DNA of 64,000 nt, taken from Agaricus subrufescens (lineage: Eukaryota > Basidiomycota > Agaricomycetes > Agaricales > Agaricaceae). The DNA is taken from NCBI GenBank assembly GCA_029945375.1, contig CM057060.1, positions 3,410,001-3,474,000 on the forward strand, written 5' to 3'. Below, in pieces: positions 21,738 to 33,536 of the stretch. The first letter of the stretch is position 1. The number at the start of each line of letters is the position of its first letter. The notes under the pieces are model-generated. The model ran no database searches. It had not been told where the DNA came from and worked only from the letters and a program-made list of their open reading frames with translations. The translations under genes and the position numbers were made by a program.

Positions 21738-23689
21738 TTGATAAATAATCAGGAAGTGAAGAAAGCAAAAGTTCAGAGATAGAGCCAGTCAGTTCGAACA
21801 CCAACCAGCGGTATTCAAGAGGTGTCTAGCATTCTAATCTCAACGACCTTTAGTAGTAGCTAGACCCTCTAAGAAGTATTTCACCTTGTCAGACCCAAAT
21901 CCAGGCAACACAATTAAGAGAACAATTACACTTTGCATCCCTGGCTCAAACAATAAGCTCCGCTTAGTTACGCTCATTGTATGTTCAGATTGCGCTAGGA
22001 GACGGCATTAAGGAGGCCGCGGGGAGTGAATAGACGATATCGACAGATCTTGATGTCGACTCGAGGGTGGAGACAAAGAAAGGGATACAAAGTTTCGAGT
22101 CGATTACCGGAGCAATTAATGATCTGGATATTCGGCTATCCTCGGTTCGGCCCGGCCCGAAGCCTCCCATGACCATTCCCCACTTGCACTTTTGGCTTGG
22201 CGAGCTGTGGCAGCTGTGTGGCTGACATGGCGGCTAGAAAATGTGTCTTCGACTGAGCTCCGAAAAATTATATACATATATGTACATAAAATATAAAAAT
22301 GTCTACGCGTCGCTCGGGGGTGGATGCAGAACGTGGAGTCATGGCGGGCCTATGGTGCGGATCAAAAACACGCGGTGTCGCCGCTATCTTTACCGTTCGC
22401 TCAGTAAGATCCCGACAGGATCTTTCCAGCGTTATCGCACACAAATGGAGAACGTGTATTTCAAGGGCAAGCCATTATGTTATTCGGTTATTACCCATGG
22501 CTCATGATCAACGCACCCACATAGGGACCACAGAGTGGGCGTAAAGGATCAAACACAGGTGATTGCAAACTCAACATGGAAGATGAGTACAGCTGAAAGG
22601 CAACCATAGCTCTATGATCAGCCGAAGTTTAAAATGTTACTTATTGTTCGCTGTTGTTGAAAAGTAGTGAGCTAAAATAACCCTTTATTGTTGGCGTCAC
22701 CCATCAAACAATGAATTATGCACCTATTAATAGCCACAATGAGCTGTTACCCCGCTGAAGCACGTTTAATGCGAAAAAGGGGATAGACGTTATTAACAGC
22801 CACTAACAATAAACTCAGGAACATTAATCCAGCGGAGATGTGTTACATGAAACTCAAATTTTTCTACTTAGAAGTATCCACTTTCCTTTTCTTCAATCTT
22901 CCCTCAAAGACGGCCTAATTGTGAGTCATAATATCCATAGGCTTATCCGAAATGAGTTAATAGTTATACAAAATTGAGACCCAATCTCACAGCTGAGTTC
23001 TGTATAAATGATCATTTATCTTAAAGAGCTTTCTGTATCGCCTCATAACAATGAATAATCATGCTAGCAGAGCGAGAACCGACGACGTTAGCTCCTGTTA
23101 GTGTATTACAACGTGGCATCAATGGAGGGACCACGAGAGTGAAAAACGAGGGACGGAACAGTTAAGTGATATGAAGTGAGGTAGGGCTCAGACACACTGA
23201 AACAACACTGAGCCGATCCAGGCAAGTGGCAGAAAGCAGTGTAATCGTTAAAAAAAAGCAAACAGATGACGGAGAAATTAATAATCTAGTGGCATCGAAA
23301 ATTGGAATACCTCCAAGGGGAGTGATAAGAATCACCACATATTCGTTCGATGAACACCGAAATAACTCAATTTGTGAAAACACATACAATGGACTTAGTG
23401 GTGGCTCGTCGTATCTCTCCAAGACGTCCAAGGTTTTTTCGTTGGAGTAGATAACTTGGACGTCAGCCTTCGACCGTACTGGTCCAAGATATTGTACCAA
23501 TCAAGTTGGTGAGATCATTCACTGAACTGCCTTTGTTGTATGAACCCAAACTCTATGTATTTCTGTAGGCTATTAAAATTAATTGATACTATCTAAGAGA
23601 GCGCGTCATTGTACAACCTAAGAGAGAAGAAAATCTACTATACAAATTATCATAATCATTTAACGGGATTCTTAAAAATATTTCGCCAA
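21738..23689. other. 2-kb intergenic region, no gene
   Basis: Upstream of the coiled-coil gene and downstream of the second DHA2 transporter. AT-rich. Open frames at 22241-22544 lack domain signal. A small inverted-repeat element is noted separately at 22684-22813. Confidence 0.5.
22684..22813. repeat. possible short inverted-repeat (MITE-like) element
   Basis: TTTATTGTTG at the left end is mirrored by TAACAATAAA at the right end, giving roughly 10-bp imperfect terminal inverted repeats about 130 bp apart. Internal near-palindromic words (TATTAATAGCC and GTTATTAACAGCC) add to the resemblance. No clear target-site duplication is seen, so this remains tentative. Confidence 0.2.
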
Positions 23690-26524
23690 TCAAAACTTTG
23701 CACCTGCAAAGTCTGACTCCCTCCGTCTCGTCTCGTCAGCACCGAGCAAAAGTTTGGCGACTCTAGCTGGCACCTCGAATCTCTGTCCACGTTCGTCTTT
23801 CACCACGACAAGATCGCTTTCTGATGATGTCACGCTTCCTTCTCGTTCCGATTCATCATCGGCTACCGGAGCATGAGCTTCTGGAGGACCAGCAATACTT
23901 GGGCGAGAGCTGAGTTCTTTCTCGGGTATCTATCACAGAGTGTTAGATGACAGGAAGCGAGAAATGGTAAAGATTACTATCACTTACGCCAAGACGGACA
24001 AGGTAGCTCAAGACTGTCAGGCAAGCAGCATAGATGAACACTGCCTTTATACTCGCAGAATGTGCGTCTCTAACGGATCGCTGGACATCAGGTGGGAGGG
24101 AAAATATAAGATTTGATTGACGTTGAATTCGTGAGATCAACTGAACAAAGGAAGCATCAGCTTGGGAATCAATCTACGAAAGAAGACTGTACGCTTTACC
24201 TCATCGGCCCCTGGACCTGTTATCCGCGCGTGAAGCTCGCGTGCGAGCTTGTATTGGAAAATAGCTGATGATATGGCTACTCCTCCCACTTGACCTGCAT
24301 GACATCATTAGAAGGGAAAAGGCGGCACGATTTGGAAGCGACAGACCAACTCCTCGGAATAGAGTACCAAATCCTGTTCCCAGTGCCACTTGGTGGTCTG
24401 CGATATAAGAATTAGGGAAAGGAATCTTTCTCTGCAAGAAGTCCGTACCAGGGAGATGGGCCAGTAATGCAACTAATCAGACAAGAATTGATGAGTGAAC
24501 AATCACAGAACAGAGTTTCTGGACTCACTGAGTGTAGTCTGCATCATGACTGAGTTTCCGAATCCCAGAGGCATCTAGATAGGATAGGGGAGTCAGAGAT
24601 AAGACTTGGCTGAAGAATTTCTCATACTTACAATACTGAACCATGACTGAGCGAATCCAGAGTCTTCATTGATCATGTAGACTCCCAGCACGCCAACGAA
24701 GGGGAACAGACCACAAATCAAGTTTAACAGTCTGTACTTTCCTGTTTTGTACATCATGTATCCGGCGAACAACGAACCAGAGGAAAAGGCAAGACTATTA
24801 GGCATGAGATGAGCACCTGAAAATAGAATAAAATACAAAATGGAGGTCAAAAAGTCATCAACAAATGGATAAAAATCATTTACCAGCCGTTGATGCATTG
24901 GAGAGCATTACAGTCTGGAACCAAAGAGGGAAAAAATACATGATGGTGAGATTAGTGTTTGCAACTAGGAAATTCGATGCTCCGACGAGGCGAGGTATTC
25001 TTTGCTTTAGGATATACGGGGCCATAATCGGCTCTGGAGCGATGTATAACTCTATAGTCAAGAAAGTGATTATTGCGGTGATAGCGGCTATGAGGGAGCC
25101 GACCACAGTCGGACTATCCCACTGTGGGTCGGAATGAGTTAAAAATAGTTGAGCAAATCTCCGAAACACTAACAGGCAGGTTTTTGTTGAAGCGTTCACT
25201 CAAAAAGAAAAGGACAGATGCTACCTGTAGTCGAAGTCAGAATGAATCGAGAACAAATATCATGGGTTTGGACTCACGAATGACATCAGCGCGGCGCTCC
25301 CGCCATAGTCGATCCGTTTCAAAATTTCCTTGGTACTCTTGCCCTTGCCCTGTAATCACGCATAAATCCCACGATATTATGATAAGAGAAGATAATCGTA
25401 CTTCGGTGACGTAGCATAGGTTGTATTCCGTCAGACCGTATGCAAGAACAAAAAGCGGAAGTTGAAGGAAGAACGCCCATCGCCATCCCAACCTACAAAC
25501 CAATTTTGTTAGTCTCGAGGTCGGTGAAATTTAGGGAGATACATACAAATCTATGACCAATCCTCCAAAAGGACCTCCAAGGCCTTGACCAAGCTGATTC
25601 AGACGCGTGAGTTGCTGTTAGTCTTGTTAGGTTAATCATACGAACACCGTTGAATGCGTTGGCCACTCCTTGGGCTAAGCCTCGACTCTGCAACAAAGTC
25701 AGATAACGAGTAGTCAATCACTTGACGACATACCCGACTGCTATACATGTCACTAACTACGATCCTATCTTGGGGTAAGTTATCGCGCCTCAGAGCGGGT
25801 ATACTGGTGAAGCTTACGAGGACGTGGTCAAGATTCCTCCACCCCCCATTCCTGCAAGCTGAAGAACTGTAAGTTCGCTTGTCAATCAATATAAAAGTCA
25901 CTTACGAATCGAGCGACAATTAACATTTCCATTGAAGTAGAGAAACCACACATCATACAACCCGAGGCTGCGAAGACAAGTGCGGTTTGATATGCGCGTT
26001 TACGCCCTAGAACATTACATAGGCTCCCGAATAGGGGGGTGAATGTGCATGTCGCTAAGAGATATCTGATGAACCGATATTAGGATTGGGCGCATAGGCT
26101 GACCGGGCTTGGCTTACGCGGTACCAAGCCAGCTAGCTTGGTGTGATTTCCTGAATTCCGAGGATATCACAGACAGCACTAACAAATGAGATTATTCGAT
26201 CCAATGGTTTAGTATGAAAGTGAGAGAACGCACTTGTTGGCACTAGTGTTTCTGGGGGCGCATAGATGTCTCAAAGACGGGAGGTGGTGGTAGTGATAGT
26301 TGCAGTACTTACGATTGAATGACTATGCAGAAGAAATTATTATGAGTCGGTGTATAAAGCTCGGGGAGACAATTTTGACTCACGTATAGGAAGGATGCTA
26401 ACCAGACCCCCGAGAGAATGCCTATGCGGTTGGAACTCGAGATTTCATGAGGTCCAAGTAAACATTTCTTGGGTGTGGTAGAGGTTGAAAGAAGTGGTTG
26501 GCGTTCGTCATGAGATATTGTCAT
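23690..26524 (-). CDS. MFS transporter, DHA2 (14-span) type, copy 2
   Basis: ATG at 26522-26524 (MTISHDERQPLLSTSTTPKK; same RQPLL tail as copy 1). Matching blocks follow copy 1 in order: GVWLASFLYV, LGRKRAYQTALVF, LGGPFGGLVID then GWRWAFFLQLPLF, GKGKSTKEI, IAPEPIMAPYILKQRIPRL, NLTIMYFFPLWFQTVML, AHLMPNSLAFSSGSLFAGYM, HARITGPGADE, and KAVFIYAACLTVLSYLVRL. The hydrophilic tail (DESEREGS...) ends KF with TGA at 23690-23692, shorter and different from copy 1. All introns appear at equivalent positions. No obvious break is seen. Role: proton-driven export or vacuolar import of small molecules; substrate unknown. Confidence 0.86.
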
Positions 26525-28929
26525 TAGAGTTCGTGAAGAGAGTTCGTTGGTATGAATGAAGGATAGGAAAATGTCAAGTGTTGTGGACCGCTACTTAATT
26601 ACTATTCATGCCGTGACGCAGTTAAAAGTGGCACATTGAAACGCTTTACGAAGCAAAAGATGCAATATACGCAAGCCAAAAGGAGAAAACCAAAATAGAG
26701 CAGAATAGAGCACGGAATAAAATAGAAGTTGTAAACGTCATTGTTGGACCATAGTTCTAAGAAGGATCTTTGAGAGGGGTCACAAAAGAGCAGGTAAGAA
26801 AGGACGAGAGCAGATTGATTATCGAATGGTGTCTGAGCAGATAAGAAAGATGATTGGGTACATGTCGAGTTCGAATATGTGGCGCGAGAATATCAGCCAA
26901 GTCATGGCTGACATAACTTCCATTACCATCAATTAGCTGTAAAGCAGACTCGCCATCAACGCTATTCAAGCTTTATTTGTCTTCTGTCACAGTCTTACTC
27001 CGGGCTTTCTTGGTGCTATGATATGCGTAGCCCATGACTCATGGATATCAATGCCGTACCATACGGCTTCTCTGTTCCTGTTCCAAGTCTTCTTCCAGCA
27101 AGCAGATTCATACGGAACACATCCGTACAATCAAGAAGTACATTTGCCTTTTCCGTTCTGGAAACGACTAATATCGACCTCGGAGTGAGTTCGTCGCTTA
27201 CTCGTCAGATAGTCATTTTGACATTACAACAGTGTTGACAGCGCTTCTCGGTCTCGTCACACAGTCATTCTTATTAGTCAACGGCTCGATAGTTATCGTA
27301 GCGTTTTTTCTGATGGAGCATACCCATATGTCCCGTGTGGATTCTCGCCTTCCTCTAGGAATCAAAAGCTTGGCTGGGTCAGAATAACTTCGCGGGAATC
27401 ACTGCTCGATCAGCTGGATCGGCCTTCGAAGCTACAAAAGGAGAGAGTAAATGATGCCCGCGAATCAATCAATCACTTCCCCGCAGCAATCGTGAATGCG
27501 AGAGAGCATCAAGAAGCCCCCCTAGTGTCGTATGTCGGAGACCGTCAGAGAGGTGGAGCCGCTATGGATGTACGCTAAGGGGAACCTGGCACAAAGCTTA
27601 CTGTTTTTACCCCTTTGTGCCTAGACAAAACTGCAACTATCTAGCCTGATTCTTTAGTTGTCCCAACCTCTGCATGGATTCAGCCCGGGAATCACTCGTG
27701 TCTTGAAACTCCCTCAAATTTACTAATATCCAGCTAAAAAGATTTTGTACGATTTTTTGTCTTAACACTTTGGGCGCCATTCTACAGTAGGCAGTTTTTT
27801 TCCCTCTCATTTTATGTATAGGGATAGAACCTATCGGAACGATGTTGCGCCGCCTTTCACTGGGTGGAACTCATTCCAGAGTCCTACGGCTCCTGCCTCT
27901 CTCTTGACCCTGACCCGACGCGGCGCGACCCCAGTCGCTGGGGCCCCAGAGGTCTTCTGTGGGTCGAACAAGCTAAAGCCGCTTTTCAGTCACCCTTGTT
28001 CCGTTTTATAGAGTTATCCCCAGTATTCGACCAGCTTCGGAGACAGAGAGGCCCGTTTAGACCATTCAAAGATGTTTCGCAAAAAATGTCCAAGCGGCTC
28101 AATGTCCGAATCCCAAAGTAAACATCTTTTTTTAGAACTGCTTATTCACTACCAGCCGGCTCCGCTTCTTCATCACCTTGTCCTACCATAGCCTATACCT
28201 TCAGGACAGACATCGAAGTCAGCTCTTCTGTTGATGCAAGGGACGAACACTCAGGTCCTCTATCAGCGTCAACGCGTACCTTTGCAGGAAGAATAGTCGT
28301 CGCTGATGGTCTGACTGGCGTTGTTCCCTCCCAGATAAGCCTTCAAAACGTGAAAATGTAGCATATTGCAATGCTCATGTAGTGATATTGTTGTGCCATT
28401 GAGGCGGACTGTTCCGTTGATGGTCTCTTGTGCGGACTAACTACTTTGACTGCCTAGCATATGCTTCATGGATCCGAACAAGGCTTCTCTCTAAGATCAC
28501 AAAACACATGCGATCCTATCAGATCTCACTCAGAAGCCTTGTAACCAAACGATAAAACAGTTGGCGGTTTAGCCTAGGAACACTAAAATAGAATTACGGC
28601 GCCCAGGGAACATGGGCAGAGGGTGCATCAAATTGCAAAAAGTTTTTTGTGTCATCTCGTGGCATCAGAGATCTGACTCTGAGAACTGGACTGGAAGGTG
28701 TCTCGCAACAAAAGCCAGTAACACCAGGGGTAGACACAATTCTCGGCCAATGGGGATCATTGATGATCTCATTATGATCGGTCTAACCTACGCACATCAG
28801 CTTATTATAGAACTGTCGAGATAAATCCCGATTCCGGGATCATTATTCGAGGCTTGCGCAGCGCAAAAGATGAGGAAGAGAACGGATCTAGGGGAAAGCC
28901 ATCTAAAAAAAGCACTATCGATATCTAAC
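26525..28929. other. gene-poor 2.4-kb region with coding-like fragments
   Basis: No complete gene can be built. Two plus-strand fragments look mildly protein-like: 27237-27394 (hydrophobic, LLGLVTQSFLLVNGSIVIVA, resembling a helix of fungal membrane proteins) and 27864-28121 (containing LLWVEQAKAAFQSPLF). Neither has a start, splice context or neighbours to support it. They may be remnants of dead genes or transposons. Confidence 0.35.
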
Positions 28930-29539
28930 TCAATGTTTGCCGGCGGCCTTCGTGGCACAGTCAGGGCAAGGCGCCGTAATACATGGGTCTAACCGGGTGA
29001 GTTGAGAAAGTTCAAGAGCTTCTGTATAACCCAAATAGCACATACTATATTGCTCTGGGAATTGGCGACTAAAATGACGTCAGGGTTGTGAAATTTTATG
29101 AAGAGCGGGGGTGTTGAGGCCATAGGTAGTTCAGGCACGAGATCGAAAGCAAAGAATAAGACCGAAGGAAGCTGAATGAAAATCTTTTTATCTTATAGAA
29201 TTTGATCAAAACTCACGCTTGCCAACAGGTCTTCGAACAATCTACACAAGTTATAGGGTGGTATGGACTAAACTTGCACCACCTGCTTTCACATACTTGC
29301 TGTTCAACACAAACACACATCAGGGATGTTATCACAAAGTAATCCAGGTGACTTACCATTTCATCAGGCTATGAAAGATTGAACAATTCATCAATACAAC
29401 TATGAATACATCGAGGCTACTACCTTACCTGAGTAATGCCATGACCGCAGTTGTAGACGATGCGGACTCTACAGAGTCGCGTTAGCTTGGGAAGTTGCTA
29501 CCTCAATCGAAAGCACGCTTACTGTCTCAGGCGGCACAT
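28930..29539 (-). CDS. small cysteine-rich 'CGH' protein (copy 1)
   Basis: Six small exons. Exon 1 is only 17 nt (ATG 29537-29539, MCRLR-). Exon 2 gives VRIVYNCGHGITQ. Exon 3 is a 12-nt micro-exon (29357-29368, PDEM). Exon 4 gives VCESRWCKFSPYHPITC, then VDCSKTCWQ. Exon 5 gives RQFPEQY. Exon 6 gives PCITAPCPDCATKAAGKH and TGA at 28930-28932. All splices are GT-AG and keep frame. The spaced C/H pattern (CGH, CxxxxC, CxxC, CPxC) suggests one or more structural zinc sites. I recognise the pattern CGH...C+FSxxHPxxC...PEQY...CPxC as a recurrent Agaricomycete family of unknown function. About 85 residues; no signal peptide. A paralog lies at 35497-36091. Confidence 0.7.
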
Positions 29540-30819
29540 TATAGAATAAGTTGGAGGCGAATAGAGGGGGAGCAGAGAATATTTGACCGGGAAGATGAGG
29601 CTATGGTCCAAAGATGCAGCCCATGCAGGCTCTTATACTCAGCGAAAGAGAGTCGACCTGACTAGCTTTCCTGATCTGTTACGAGATCAAGATGATCAAC
29701 ATGGGCATCGAAAGTGCATTTACTGTGCATTCCACTGCGTTTCAGTTCATCAGCGAGTGCGGTTAATAATAGCAGGTTCTCCACCTAGAGAATTTGGGTT
29801 AGAAATGGTGAAATGGACTCGGTTGCGTCTTTGACGGGTATGATGGTGCAAGTTTAGTAATAATACGAGCGTCCCGAGTCGTTATATTTGAATCCCTGTT
29901 TTTCCTATTGTCAAAAGATGGAGGGTAAGTATGGTTGCCAACTTTCCGACAATCAGATATCCGATCAAACTGAGGTCTCGGGGAGCCGAGATAATACGCC
30001 ATTGTGGGCACTACAGATAGTGTAGGTGGCCGTGATATCTGCAACATACGGCATAGAGACGAGGCCTCGACTCGGTCATCGCTCGTGAGACTTTTCTTCA
30101 CATTCCGGATAAACCTCGAAAAGTTCTTTTGGCTGCGCCTTCTTCAACTAGATAGTATGACACATCGAGCCGTTCTTCCTGTCAATGACACCAGGGACAA
30201 TTTGCCTGTCAGTTCTTGAAATCTGATTCTTGTACAGCCTTGGCACATGCGCCTCCTCGCGGTTCGATAGGATCCTTTTGTCCCTAGTGATCAATTAGAG
30301 GACCACAATAATAGGATCCAAATCAGACAGATATCCGTCCCCATCATAATCTCTTTAACATTGAGTTGTCGGCTATCAACATAGAAGAATGATAATAGAA
30401 TGATAATAGTAGCAGTAACCACTCACCGTGCGGATAGACAAGTGTGATCGGCCACACCTAGTATATTGAAACACTCCGGAAAAAACCAATGTGCCACTCT
30501 CGTCGCAGTAAATCAATATGCATTCTATTGCCAGACGAACTTCATCACTCCGTTTCCCGGATGACGACAGATAAACACACGCAGTGATGGCTCGCATGTG
30601 CAGTTGCTCCAGTGTCTCGGTCGCCACAAACTTGTTATCGAGACGAATAAGTAGACGGAACCATTGAGTTTGGGATCTATCGAGTCCCACGCGGGCCCCA
30701 AGTCGAAACGTGTTGAAACACGTGACAAATGTCAAGTTGCTGTGACAAACCTGATTTGGACATTGTTGTTTGACTCCAAGTCTGACCGGTCTCTCGCCGA
30801 GCCGCTCTATAGCTCCTCC
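29540..30819. other. intergenic region between divergent genes
   Basis: Contains upstream DNA of the CGH gene (minus) and of the disordered protein (plus, ATG 30820). Open frames in both strands (29583-29834, 29799-30101, 30376-30831) lack domain signal; the frame of the disordered protein extends upstream to 30664 only through non-ATG codons. Confidence 0.5.
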
Positions 30820-33080
30820 ATGTCCGCCCATGTACGGCCCAACGAAATCAGCGCCAAATCACTCTTCACAGCTGTGCTGTACTCCGACTCTCCCGAGTCC
30901 AGTGCCTCGTCATCAACAGGCGAACGCTCGATCTATCTTAAACAAATTCGGCGTGAACATCTCGCTCGAGCCAGTATGGAGGAAGTAGGCTCGCAGTTAC
31001 CCGACACTACGGACTCGAAATCCATCACGAAGGTTGCTCAGCTGACTGAGAGGGTCAAGCGCGCTTATTCAGAAGCGAACGGCAATTCTGCGGACGGGCG
31101 ATGGATCTTCCTCTCTGACCTTTTGCGGTTGCACTGTACAAGAGGTGGCCGGCACTGGATAGGGACGAACACGAGCGTCGAAGCTCCTACTATCCCCGAG
31201 CATCTATGTATTCTTCCTGAAAAGAGTAACGAATGGAGGCAGCTGGAGCGCAAACGAAAAGAGGAGGAGGATGTTAAGAGCAGAGTTCAGCGATGGATCA
31301 CAACCGCAGAGTTCGACCCTTTGACACCCGAAACAGCGATAGTTCCGGAATCGACTGTCAATGAACAAATTCTGTTCACTCAGGCATCTCTCAGTGTCTC
31401 GCAGAGGCCAGTTCAAACCAAGCAGACGACCCTCAAGAGTGCCTACGACCAAGCGAATTCCGTGAATAAGTTTGGTTTTCCTGTAGTCAAACGGTCCCAT
31501 GTCGTTGGAAAAGGTAAAGGTGATGTCGGGGCGTTTCGACGATCATCTTCACCTCCTCTCCCTTCCCAACAGTTCCATGCTGTGGATGACAAACGACATC
31601 TCGAGAATACCCAGCAGTCGTATCCATCGCCCGCTCACTCCATCGGCCCCCCCTCTGAGCGCATCTCGGAAACTAAAAATTGTCTGCAACTACACGAGCA
31701 AAACGAATCAGAAGCGCCTACCGATACGCCTACATCGGTACGTTTTAAAATCTGACCCTCTATTGCGAATAACGACCTATGCTACAGAATTTTATCCCGC
31801 CATCGTTTCTTGCTTCTCAGCTTCACACTTCGACTCCGAGACAAGAGGTCGCTTCTGAGGTACAGAATAAACCGACAATGCCTTTCGAACATCCAACATC
31901 TCCTTCACCTGATGGCATACAAACTCCTCATTCCCCCGCAGATAATCCACGTCCTTCTGAGCCACTCCATCTGTCAGATAGTCATTCACGAAAACATGCC
32001 AGATCACTGTCACCAAGCGAACGGGAGCCTGTACTAAAACAAGCTCGTGTTTCTCAAGAAGCTGATCGTCTTTCACCTGCGCTTGGACGGCACTCCAATG
32101 TCAAAGAAACGCTTTCAATACCTTCAAATAAGAACCTCCCCCGCTTGACAGACCTTATCGCCTCTGCCAAATGTCAGAAGTCCTCTCCGCGTAAAAAGAG
32201 CTCTAGTTCTAAACCACCGTCCCCTCCTGTGGAAAATGACACGGGGATTATAGTTATCCCCGAACCATCAATTCCTCATCAAGATATCCCTCAAAGAATG
32301 GAAACTACGGAAGGGCCAACACCGTCCACCGACGCAGTTCACCGGGATTCTACCCAGCGCCCTAGCCCCGAACAGGAACCATACCCGCCCATGGCGGAGG
32401 TCAACAATGATGCTAGGGTTGAAGCAAAGTCTGCCTCGGCCCTGGAAACAGAGGCCTTGTGTCCGGAACAAATCTCCGAAAATCTGTTGAAAGATCGCCG
32501 GATGAAAGTGGACTCTGAGAAATTTCTCGCGCTCTCAGATCAGTCAGCTCGTCAGCCTGACTCAGAACGACTTGATACACGGCCAACGGAGGAGGAAGTC
32601 CTGGCAGTGCCAGAATCTCGACCTCAAACACCTGATCCTTCAAAATCACCCGCATCCGATCCACTACGCTCCCCTTTAGCTGAGCCAGGCTCATCACGGG
32701 ACAATTTGGAGGTGACATCGTACAACCTGTATGGTCTCGATGATTTCGACAACCCGTCACCGGCAAAGTCGCTCTCCTCACTTGCTGGTTCCGACTCTGG
32801 CTCAGGATCGGATGAAGAAGACGGAGGCACAACTGCTGGAAATATAACCGCTCCTCACGACTTTGATTTTGTTGGGCATGAGTTCAATCCACCCTTTACT
32901 TCGACACAGAAACCAAGCTTGGAAATAGTCAAGAACGCTCCAGGAAGTGATCTGCCGTCAGACTTGTTAAACGGGAGGCTGCCTTCGACGTCGCAGTTGC
33001 AAGCTGAGATCAACAGCCAGGTGGATGAGTTTGACAAATTCATGGAAGCTGATTTGAGCTTTGATCCTGTCGCTTTGTGA
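30820..33080 (+). CDS. large, mostly disordered SP/TP-rich protein, unknown function
   Basis: ATG at 30820 begins MSAHVRPNEISAKSLFTAVL. One intron (about 31738-31787, GTACGT to CTACAG) joins TPTS to NFIPPSFLAS, and the frame ends at TGA 33078-33080; about 735 residues. The first 250 residues may be partly folded (VAQLTERVKRAYSEANG, WIFLSDLLRLHC). The remainder is rich in Ser/Pro/Glu with many S/T-P sites, a basic KKSSSSKPP patch, and an acidic Ser-Asp-Gly stretch near residue 650, then a C-terminal helix (LQAEINSQVDEFDKFMEAD). This composition fits a nuclear, cyclin-kinase-regulated scaffold, which is inference only. No family is recognised. Confidence 0.72.
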
Positions 33081-33536
33081 ATGTAGTGCTGTCGCTATTG
33101 TTTGGTTGTTTGATTGTTACCACTCCTGTAGGATTCGCAGTATTACTCTTGTCTTTTGTCAGGTAGAGCGATCCACAGTCCGATGTATAGTATTGACACG
33201 CTGTCTTGGTTCTCTTACGAGTAATGCTCTATAACAGACTATTTTGGTGTCCGCGTCTCCTTGACTAAAATAGCAGAAAGATGGTCCTACAATTACAGAT
33301 TGCATTCCTACTCTGATGCCATCCATTCGAATTCGTAAGTTTCAGAGATGGCCGACCCCGAGTCGGTGCCGATCCGGGCGCATGAGGATGCTTTTAGTAC
33401 CCATAACTTGATAATATGTGCAGGTATTAATTGTTCAATCCGATTATCCATCATCACAGCGCAATGGGAAATGGAGGGCTCCCATCATTCAAAGTGAAGG
33501 ATGCTCACCGCCAATTCACCACTGTAACCACACTCG
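33081..33536. other. intergenic between convergent genes
   Basis: About 450 bp of shared 3' flanks of the disordered-protein gene (plus) and the PP2C-like gene (minus). Nothing else is seen. Confidence 0.5.
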
